This document shows, in pieces, positions 7,603 through 12,359 of a stretch of 12,359 bases of DNA (position 1 is the first letter of the stretch; each line of letters begins with the position of its first letter). The DNA lies in the NCBI GenBank assembly GCA_002361535.1, contig DETG01000132.1, positions 20,377 to 32,735 on the forward strand, in the 5' to 3' direction. Source of the stretch: Prevotella sp. UBA3294 (GTDB lineage Bacteria; Bacteroidota; Bacteroidia; Bacteroidales; Bacteroidaceae). Both the position numbers and the translations under genes were made by a program. Below the pieces are notes generated by a model. That model did no database searches. It was not told the DNA's origin and worked only from the letters and a program-made list of their open reading frames with translations.

Positions 7603-7789
7603 AGTTCGCGTGAGCGTTCGGGCATCCTGCGATCACCTCGGCCATACCATTTAACTGAAGGCACTCTTCGCGGGAAATCGTTCGATGCTCCATGTGGTAT
7701 TCCCACGGACTGATCTGTAACAAACGACCTTCGGTGCAGGCATTGAAAGCCTCGCCCGAAGGCTTATACCCTTCCCTACTCCTGCTCAT
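7592..7789 (-). CDS. Small ORF of unknown function after menD
   Basis: An ORF of 65 codons that starts 14 nt inside the end of menD and ends 11 nt inside the convergent kinase gene, filling the gap exactly. The ATG at 7789 has an AAGGA-type ribosome site about 7 nt upstream, and its codon use resembles menD. The protein is soluble with no signal or membrane segment. Residues about 20-31 (EGRLLQISPWEY) look like a strand followed by a turn, and about 39-55 (SREECLQLNGMAEVIAG) like an amphipathic helix. That pattern could be the C-terminal piece of a Rossmann-type domain, so it may be a remnant of a longer gene. I do not recognise the family. It could equally be a chance ORF over the menD 3' region. 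Confidence 0.42.
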   Translation of the reverse strand: MSRSREGYKPSGEAFNACTEGRLLQISPWEYHMEHRTISREECLQLNGMAEVIAGCPNAHANFNI

Positions 7790-9464
7790 AGTATTCCTTC
7801 AGCACACGACTGTCCTCATCCACATCCGTGAGCACCTCCAGCAACAGGGGATGGTCACTGTCTGAATACAACAGCCATTCAATGCCTTGCTGCAAACCAT
7901 CCACGTCGATAGCTTTCCTGTAACCTATGCCGTTCTGTCTGCATATACCTTCAGCAGAGGTGTGATGACTGGCAGCCACCAGCGAATCGCGGGCATCGCT
8001 CCGTTCCAGTCCTTGCAGCATGTTGAAGATGCCGCCCCGGCCATTGTTCAGCAACAGGACGCGGAAGTTACCCCTCAGGTTCTGGTTCCATAAAGCATTC
8101 TGATCATAGAAGAAACTCAGGTCGCCAATCACACAGATGGTGATGGGGGCTGTCTCTTCTGTGATCGAATAACCTGCCGCCACAGAGAGGGAGCCTTCGA
8201 TGCCATTCACCCCACGGTTGCACCATACACGGTGATGGGCATAGATATTGGCAAGACGAATGGCCGAGGAGTTGGCATAATGGACCTGATAGGTCATGGG
8301 GTTCATCCTTTGCAGTTCCCGCTCAAGACATCTCACCGCCAGCATCTGTGAGTAGGCAGGGACATAGTTTTCTGCATGAGAAGCGGCTTTCTGCAGCAGA
8401 CTGTCCCATCGTGACACATAGTCGGTTGTATCTTCCAAGGGCACATCCTTCTCTAAAATCTCATCGAGGAAGGAGCCTCTCCGGCAGCAATCATCCAGTT
8501 TCCCGAGTAACTCGTATGGCTCCGCTTCCACCAGATAATCGAGGTGCATGAAGGTATCCACCAGATCGCCATCAGAGGAGACACGGATGAAGGTGGCATC
8601 GACAGCACGCCGTAAGAACTGCTTCAGTCGTTTGCTCACCAGCGTACCACCTATATAAATGACACTGTCGGGAAGGAGATCGGGATGATTGTCCCAGGTG
8701 TAGAGCACCTCATCGAAATGCACGGGCGACTGACTGCGGCAGAACAGCGATTCATGAAGTACCACGGCATGACGTTGAAGATACAGGTAATCAGAAGGTA
8801 TGAACTCGTTGTTCATCTGTCCAAAGACAATCATCGGACGACGGGCACAGAGGAAACTGGGAAAGACCGTGTTGGTAAGCAGTTCCCTACTGTCACCGTG
8901 ATAGAACTTCAGAATCCTACGCACTGGCGGCAGCGCACGCTCTGTAAACTCGAACAACGGTTCACTGATAGGCACATTGATATGTACCGGTCTGTCACAG
9001 ACGAGCAGTGCCTCCTGGACGAGTCGCTGACAGTACCACCGTTCTTCATCATTGTGCGGTTCAGGCAACGTGACAGCTTTCCTCACGAAGCGTCCCAAAG
9101 CATCCTCCTGAGGTAAGGTCTGCCCATCCAACTGATCGATCCACTGCCGGGGGCGGTCGGCAGAAATCACCACTAAGGGGTGATGCTGATAATAAGCCTC
9201 TGCCACGGCTGGAGCCAGGTTGAGCAGTGCCGTTCCCGAAGTGACACACACTGCCACCGGTTCACGTGTGGCCTGAGCCATCCCCAAGGCATAGAATCCC
9301 GCACTGCGCTCATCAGTGACAGGATAGCATTGGATTTCCGGACACTCGTTCAGGTTATGCACGATAGGGGCATTCCTGCTTCCCGGACAAACCACCACAT
9401 GCCGCACGCCATGGGCCACCAACAGGGCAGTCAGTATATTGACATTCTCCTTATTACTATACAC
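7776..9464 (-). CDS. menD: SEPHCHC synthase MenD
   Basis: Thiamine-diphosphate enzyme joining 2-oxoglutarate and isochorismate to give SEPHCHC, the first committed step of menaquinone synthesis; cytosolic. It has 562 residues, the usual MenD length. The N-terminal Pyr domain shows PGSRNAP (27-33), DERSAGF (51-57) with catalytic glutamate E52, SGTALLN (76-82) and SADRP (101-105). The C-terminal PP domain shows RGVNGIEGS (417-425), the ThDP/Mg motif starting GDLS (447-450) with N456, and NNGRGGIF (473-480). It starts 55 nt after menF, and that gap is filled mainly by a heptanucleotide repeat. No -7 box was seen directly in front on this strand, so it is probably read from the menI promoter. Confidence 0.97.
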   Translation of the reverse strand: MYSNKENVNILTALLVAHGVRHVVVCPGSRNAPIVHNLNECPEIQCYPVTDERSAGFYALGMAQATREPVAVCVTSGTALLNLAPAVAEAYYQHHPLVVISADRPRQWIDQLDGQTLPQEDALGRFVRKAVTLPEPHNDEERWYCQRLVQEALLVCDRPVHINVPISEPLFEFTERALPPVRRILKFYHGDSRELLTNTVFPSFLCARRPMIVFGQMNNEFIPSDYLYLQRHAVVLHESLFCRSQSPVHFDEVLYTWDNHPDLLPDSVIYIGGTLVSKRLKQFLRRAVDATFIRVSSDGDLVDTFMHLDYLVEAEPYELLGKLDDCCRRGSFLDEILEKDVPLEDTTDYVSRWDSLLQKAASHAENYVPAYSQMLAVRCLERELQRMNPMTYQVHYANSSAIRLANIYAHHRVWCNRGVNGIEGSLSVAAGYSITEETAPITICVIGDLSFFYDQNALWNQNLRGNFRVLLLNNGRGGIFNMLQGLERSDARDSLVAASHHTSAEGICRQNGIGYRKAIDVDGLQQGIEWLLYSDSDHPLLLEVLTDVDEDSRVLKEYYEQE

Positions 9465-9481
9465 GATTAACTGTTATCTTT

Positions 9482-9523
9482 GAACTATGAACTATGAACT
9501 ATGAACTATGAACTATGAACTAT
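9482..9523. repeat. Six tandem copies of GAACTAT between menF and menD
   Basis: Six exact 7-bp units in a row (42 bp). The menF stop codon (TAG on the minus strand, 9520-9522) lies inside the first unit read in the menF direction, and the array ends 18 nt before the menD ATG. A change in copy number would alter the menF-menD spacing without changing either protein. The same unit recurs in opposite orientation at 12147-12181. Confidence 0.95.
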
Positions 9524-10596
9524 AAACTGAACAGCCTCTTCATCGTCTCCAGTTTCGCCTCCGTCTCTTCCCATTCCTGTTCCTCCACACTGTCCCGAAG
9601 CAGTCCGCCCCCGGCATAGAGCCTGTAGTGGTCTTCGAGAATCTGCATACAGCGCAGGGACACATAGAGATGGGTATCCTCGGTGGGGTTGAACGGTCCG
9701 GAGAACCCACTGTAGTATCGTCTCGGTTCAGATTCATTACGACAGATGAAGTCGAACGTCTGCCTCTTAGGCAATCCGCATACAGCCGGTGTGGGGTGCA
9801 GGGCACGGATCAGTTCCCCGATCTTGCTTGGGTCGTCCAGCACGAAGTTAAAGTCACTACGCAAATGTACTAAGTTTGCCGCCCTTGTGGTATAAGGACC
9901 TTCCTCTTCTATCTGATGGGAGAATTGCTCCAGGCACTCCATCAGATAGGTAGCCACATAGCGCTGTTCCTGGATGTTCTTCGTTGTCCAGGCGATGTCG
10001 GAAAGACTGGCCTTTCCCTTTGAAGGAGGAGTATCAAACGACAGGTCGTTCCCCTCCAGCTTCATCGTTCCTGCAAGCGCGATGGTGTGCCAGTCGTTAC
10101 CGCCTCCCTCCAAAAGGGTCTCCGGTGTTGCCATCAGCCACATTCCGCTTTGCGGGGTATAGACCAGCGAGATAAACATCCGTGGATACAATTCGCACGC
10201 CCTCTCGAACAGCGTCAACGGCGACACCTTCTCCTTCCGCTCCTCATAGAAGCATCGCGACAACACGATCTTCCTGAACTCTCCATCGGCAAGATGGGAA
10301 TGGAAGTTGGAGAAATCGATGTGGTAGCGGTCACGGGGAGACAGATGGGATGGATTCGTGGAAGGAGGAAGGGGAAAGGAGGAAAGGGGACAAGCCCCAC
10401 ACTCCCCACTCCACACTTCCTCGGGCTCTATCAGCAGGATGGGCTGTGAGGGAGAAACGGCGAAGGGAGCCACGACGAAACCGCTCTTTCCGTTCAGTTC
10501 CGTATAGGAGTTCAGCTGCAGGGGTTCCCCCTGGTGCTGGATCATCCATGTGCACACCTTCTGATAAGGAAGGCGATAGACAGCAAAACCCTTCAT
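9520..10596 (-). CDS. menF: Isochorismate synthase MenF
   Basis: Chorismate-utilising enzyme that converts chorismate to isochorismate; cytosolic, Mg-dependent. It has 358 residues, on the short side because the N-terminal region is reduced. Motifs of the chorismate-binding domain: K109 in RKIVLSR (108-114), the general base position; ALAGTMK (173-179); KNIQEQ (206-211); LHPTPAVCG (266-274); YSGFSGP (295-301); and AGGGLLRDS (328-336) followed by the acidic Mg-binding helix (EEQEWEETEAK). Residues about 63-88 are a Pro/Ser-rich linker encoded by an unusual homopurine/palindromic stretch (10360-10422). The start overlaps the upstream thioesterase stop in an ATGA, so translation is probably coupled. 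Pairing with MenD makes menaquinone rather than siderophore synthesis the likely role. Confidence 0.94.
   Translation of the reverse strand: MKGFAVYRLPYQKVCTWMIQHQGEPLQLNSYTELNGKSGFVVAPFAVSPSQPILLIEPEEVWSGECGACPLSSFPLPPSTNPSHLSPRDRYHIDFSNFHSHLADGEFRKIVLSRCFYEERKEKVSPLTLFERACELYPRMFISLVYTPQSGMWLMATPETLLEGGGNDWHTIALAGTMKLEGNDLSFDTPPSKGKASLSDIAWTTKNIQEQRYVATYLMECLEQFSHQIEEEGPYTTRAANLVHLRSDFNFVLDDPSKIGELIRALHPTPAVCGLPKRQTFDFICRNESEPRRYYSGFSGPFNPTEDTHLYVSLRCMQILEDHYRLYAGGGLLRDSVEEQEWEETEAKLETMKRLFSL
10360..10422. repeat. Homopurine tract and flanking palindrome inside menF
   Basis: Bases 10360-10390 are 31 consecutive purines on the plus strand. They lead into a C-rich half, so that GAGGAAG (10365-10371) faces CTTCCTC (10416-10422) and GGGG (10386-10389) faces CCCC (10395-10398). 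It encodes the Pro/Ser-rich linker of MenF in frame and may be an inserted repeat element. Confidence 0.7.
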
Positions 10597-11012
10597 CTTT
10601 CTTTCTTCGGTGTGATAATATAGTTCGTGACATGCACGTTAGAGATCAGCTCGTTGGCAGAGTTCACGATCTTCACGTCCCATACGTGCAAGGCACGTCC
10701 CTTACTCACCAGCTTGGCATGAGCCGTCACGGTGTCACCTTCGGATACCGCCTTCACATGATCACCGCTCACACTGATTCCCACACAGATCTTCCCCGGA
10801 CAAAGGGCCGTGCTTCCTACGCCCGCCACATTCTCGGCCAATGCCAATGAGGCACCGCCACTGAGGAAGCCGAAGGGCTGTCGGTTCCGGTGATCCACTT
10901 GCATCACCGCCATACACGTATCATCCTCGGGTGTGGAATAGAACTCCATGCCCAAGGCTGTTGACAGGTTGGGCTCTTTTTCTATAATCTTCTTGATTGC
11001 TTCAACGTCCAT
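10593..11012 (-). CDS. menI: Hotdog-fold thioesterase, probable DHNA-CoA hydrolase MenI
   Basis: PaaI/YdiI-like hotdog thioesterase of 139 residues, inferred to release 1,4-dihydroxy-2-naphthoate from DHNA-CoA. The active-site stretch QPFGFLSGGASLALAE (45-60) aligns with the YdiI segment ending LLHGGASVVLAE. E60 matches the catalytic glutamate, while the family histidine of HGG is a serine here (S51). The ATG at 11012 is chosen: the frame stays open to a TTG at 11045, but that stretch contains the -7 promoter box. It is the first gene of the menI-menF-menD unit and overlaps menF by 4 nt. The men context supports MenI, but family members hydrolyse many aryl- and acyl-CoAs, so the substrate is inferred. 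Confidence 0.8.
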   Translation of the reverse strand: MDVEAIKKIIEKEPNLSTALGMEFYSTPEDDTCMAVMQVDHRNRQPFGFLSGGASLALAENVAGVGSTALCPGKICVGISVSGDHVKAVSEGDTVTAHAKLVSKGRALHVWDVKIVNSANELISNVHVTNYIITPKKER

Positions 11013-11034
11013 AACTTCTTTTTGAATGAATACG

Positions 11035-11042
11035 CAAAGGTA
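11035..11042 (-). promoter_or_regulatory. -7 promoter box for menI-menF-menD
   Basis: TACCTTTG on the minus strand matches TAnnTTTG and lies 22 nt before the menI ATG at 11012. It also rules out the longer TTG-initiated version of the ORF. A TTTG lies 23 nt further upstream, slightly beyond the usual spacing. Confidence 0.6.
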
Positions 11043-11496
11043 CAAAAAATCTGATGAAGTGGGTACAAAGAAAGCATTTTTCTTTCTTCCTGCGTGATTT
11101 TTATCTAAATGCCACGAATGGAATCGCTCATCCGGGGCACCTCCTCAATTACCTTAAACGCACACATCCGTCAATTGTTAAAAAATTGAATAATATTGAC
11201 GAATTAACTTCGTTTAACGCAAAATACGGGCACGGAGAGAAACAAGTGGCCTCTCGGTCGAAAACGAGCGATTCTGACGGGGTTTGGTAAGTGGTTGATA
11301 ATGAACATATTAGTATAATCCGGCATTTTCGACTTGCCAAAACTATGTAATTAGAGTAAAAAAACATAGTATTTAGGGGTCAAAAACACCGTTTTTATGA
11401 AGCAAAAGAACTATAATTGGTTTCTTGGAGTGCCCTTACGGGCACCCTGCAAACTTTCAAAATAAAAATCATGGCTTTTCGAGGAAACGTCACCTA

Positions 11497-11613
11497 AGGG
11501 TTGTTCCGATCGGCGTTTTCACCCGTTCCGACGGCATCTACAAGTGGATGGTGACGGCGGAACGAAGTGTAGATGACGGCGGAACAGGTGTTAGAAACGT
11601 CTGGAACGACCCT
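11497..11613. repeat. Long imperfect inverted repeat (about 117 bp)
   Basis: Inner arms 11520-11542 and 11568-11590 are reverse complements at 20 of 23 positions with a 25-bp spacer. Outer segments 11497-11507 and 11603-11613 match at 10 of 11, and the mismatch would be a G-U pair in plus-strand RNA. The spacer holds another copy of TGACGGCGGAAC (11552-11563), repeated directly at 11574-11585. This could be a small non-autonomous element or a structured RNA; I do not recognise the family. Confidence 0.6.
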
Positions 11614-11639
11614 AAACAGACCCTACGTAAACATTACTT

Positions 11640-11741
11640 AGACTCTACTTGGGTTCAAAACAGGCTTTACTTGCATCTCAATGAGACTTTAATTGCATCT
11701 AAATAAGACTCTATTTGGATCCAGAACAGCCTTTACTTGCA
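11640..11741. repeat. Two imperfect 36-bp direct repeats
   Basis: Copies 11640-11675 and 11706-11741 are identical at 31 of 36 positions with a 66-bp period. Between them lies a shorter related piece, GAGACTTTAATTGCATCT (11683-11700). Non-coding; origin unknown. Confidence 0.7.
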
Positions 11742-11899
11742 CAAAAAGGCACTTTTAGACACTTCTGTACACCCCGAGTTTGTCCCGCCATTCAATTAGC
11801 ATTCTTTCACAACCCTTAAATAATCACGAATTATCCTGACAATATTTTCACACAGAGTGAATGGAGTCAACGGAGATTTTCAAATCATGCAGAGCAAAA

Positions 11900-11970
11900 T
11901 TACTGACCCCACCCCTCGCTACGCTCCACCCCTCCCCTACAATGGGAGGGGTAAGGGGTGGGGTCAGTAA
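11900..11970. repeat. Nested palindromic REP-like element
   Basis: The outer arms 11900-11916 and 11954-11970 are perfect 17-bp reverse complements. Nested inside are perfect 9-bp arms 11928-11936 and 11944-11952 around a 7-nt loop. The arms are runs of CCCC(A/T) and their complement. The whole 71-bp unit would form a forked hairpin, typical in style of dispersed extragenic palindromes. It is GC-rich in an AT-rich surround, which suggests insertion as a unit. Confidence 0.8.
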
Positions 11971-12047
11971 CTATTCAACCTCTCCGTTCTGCCGAATTTG
12001 TAATCCAGCGGCGTTAAGTTTAAGAATCTGTGATTCGCTACAAGGGA

Positions 12048-12103
12048 ACTGGCGCAAGGACACCGATACAAGAGCACTGGCACAAAAGCACTGGCGTAAG
12101 CCG
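12048..12103. repeat. Degenerate 14-bp tandem repeat, about four copies
   Basis: Units start at 12048, 12062, 12076 and 12090, roughly ACTGGCRCAAGAGC. ACTGGC is exact in copies 1, 3 and 4; copy 2 is diverged. A weaker fifth copy may lie at 12033-12046. The period of 14 is twice that of the heptad array just downstream. Confidence 0.55.
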
Positions 12104-12104
12104 A

Positions 12105-12140
12105 CAAAAAAACAAGCCGCCCCTTTGATGGGGCGAGCTT
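12105..12140 (-). terminator. Rho-independent terminator-like hairpin, minus strand
   Basis: The arms 12114-12123 and 12130-12140 pair over 10 bp with a single-base bulge and a 6-nt loop; the core is CGCCCC/GGGGCG. Read on the minus strand, the stem is followed at once by GTTTTTTTG (12105-12113), the form of an intrinsic terminator. The gene it would terminate must lie to the right, beyond or displaced by the transposase. Confidence 0.55.
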
Positions 12141-12146
12141 ACCTTT

Positions 12147-12181
12147 GTTTATAGTTTATAGTTCATAGTTCATAATTCATA
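12147..12181. repeat. Five heptanucleotide units of GTTCATA type
   Basis: Units read GTTTATA, GTTTATA, GTTCATA, GTTCATA and ATTCATA. GTTCATA is the reverse complement, in a shifted register, of the GAACTAT unit at 9482-9523. The array ends where the insertion-sequence end seems to begin. Confidence 0.9.
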
Positions 12182-12218
12182 GTTACGCCAGTTCGGGATA
12201 AGAAAGTTACCTAAAAAG

Positions 12219-12249
12219 TTGGTAATCTGAGATATTTTTTGTACCTTTA
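12219..12249 (+). promoter_or_regulatory. Transposase promoter
   Basis: TTG (12219-12221) and TACCTTTA (12242-12249, one mismatch to TAnnTTTG) are 20 nt apart, the expected spacing. It lies about 50 nt upstream of the transposase ATG at 12296. Confidence 0.5.
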
Positions 12250-12295
12250 TATCTGAATTCCAATCACTTATAAAGTCAAACAAAAGAATATACTC

Positions 12296-12359
12296 ATGAT
12301 TACCGATGACAAAATTACAGAAATTTTCTGTGCTACGGATGAATTTAGTAAGAAATTTG
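12296..12359 (+). CDS. Transposase, N-terminal fragment (probably IS982 family)
   Basis: Only 21 complete codons are in the window, reading MITDDKITEIFCATDEFSKK and one more residue. The KITEIFC...DEF pattern is, from memory, the usual start of IS982-family transposases of Bacteroidota, but so short a segment cannot prove the family. The catalytic residues lie beyond the edge. The promoter directly upstream supports it as a real start. Whether the copy is intact cannot be judged. Confidence 0.6.
   Translation, partial: MITDDKITEIFCATDEFSKKF

Larger units (their letters stand above)
11043..12188. other. Intergenic region with no convincing gene, rich in repeats
   Basis: About 1.15 kb between the menI promoter and the insertion-sequence end. 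Open frames at 11054-11290, 11425-11706 and 11861-12154 exist on the plus strand, but they have no recognisable motif and run straight across inverted and direct repeats, so I do not call them genes. Besides the elements listed separately, I see an 8-bp inverted repeat GTCGAAAA/TTTTCGAC (11257-11264 and 11326-11333), ACTATGT/ACATAGT near 11342-11372, and a small GTGCCC-TTAC-GGGCAC hairpin (11430-11445). Confidence 0.6.
12189..12359 (+). mobile_element. Left end of an insertion sequence (probably IS982 family), truncated by the window edge
   Basis: The element is inferred to begin with an end sequence near CAGTTCGGGATAAG (12189-12202), followed by a promoter and the transposase start. The terminal repeat cannot be confirmed because the right end is outside the window, so the boundary is approximate. 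Confidence 0.45.

Noticed and set aside
9475..9482. TATCTTTG on the plus strand, a possible promoter antisense to menF
   Set aside because: No -33 element at the right spacing and no plus-strand gene follows.
9482..9523. CRISPR-like array
   Set aside because: The units are 7 bp and directly abutting with no spacers; it is a simple tandem repeat.
11013..11045. N-terminal extension of the thioesterase from TTG at 11045
   Set aside because: The extension contains the TAnnTTTG promoter box, and the ATG at 11012 gives the normal family length.
11054..11290. 78-codon plus-strand open frame
   Set aside because: No ribosome site or promoter box recognised, no motif, and the composition resembles the surrounding non-coding DNA.
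11425..11706. 93-codon plus-strand open frame
   Set aside because: It runs through the long hairpin and the direct repeats, which explain the apparent coding pattern; no recognisable domain.
11861..12154. 97-codon plus-strand open frame
   Set aside because: It crosses the nested palindrome, the 14-mer repeat and a terminator-like hairpin.

Overview
The window looks like the chromosome of a member of the Bacteroidota, most likely a Prevotella-type anaerobe. The reasons are: (i) several start regions carry a TAnnTTTG -7 box, the promoter signature of this phylum, in two clear cases with a TTG or TTTG element 20 nt upstream; (ii) the gene content fits: nrfHA, menaquinone genes, a GH13 lipoprotein and a TGS-domain nucleoside kinase; (iii) the genes are near 50% GC by eye while the intergenic DNA is AT-rich and full of repeats. 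The genus is an inference.

Layout. 1-1921 (minus): nrfH then nrfA, a membrane-anchored menaquinol-oxidising cytochrome c and the pentahaem ammonia-forming nitrite reductase; nrfA runs off the left edge. 1922-2167: control region with tandem dyads and a promoter. 2168-4111 (minus): menB-menC, preceded by a promoter and a leader with a perfect 14-bp stem. 4261-5589 (minus): a GH13 alpha-amylase-like lipoprotein. 5590-5898: divergent control region. 5899-7602 (plus): a 567-residue nucleoside kinase with TGS and ThrRS-like N-terminal domains. 7592-11012 (minus): menI-menF-menD and a small possible ORF. 11013-12295: about 1.3 kb that I read as non-coding, packed with different repeats. 12296 to the right edge (plus): the first 21 codons of a transposase, probably IS982-type, with its own promoter.

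How the genes fit together. MenF (chorismate to isochorismate), MenD (to SEPHCHC), MenC (to o-succinylbenzoate), MenB (to DHNA-CoA) and the MenI-like thioesterase (DHNA-CoA to DHNA) cover most of classical menaquinone synthesis. MenH, MenE (OSB-CoA ligase) and the membrane steps (MenA, MenG/UbiE) are not seen here. Menaquinol is the usual electron donor to NrfH, so the quinone pathway sits beside an enzyme that uses it, consistent with anaerobic nitrite respiration or nitrite detoxification to ammonium. The amylase and the nucleoside kinase lie between the two halves of the men cluster and have no obvious metabolic link to it.

I found no CRISPR array, tRNA, rRNA or novel defence system. The most unusual material is the regulatory and repeat DNA: the tandem dyads before nrfH, the menB leader hairpin, heptanucleotide arrays at two sites, a homopurine/palindromic segment inside menF, and the repeat-dense segment next to the transposase.
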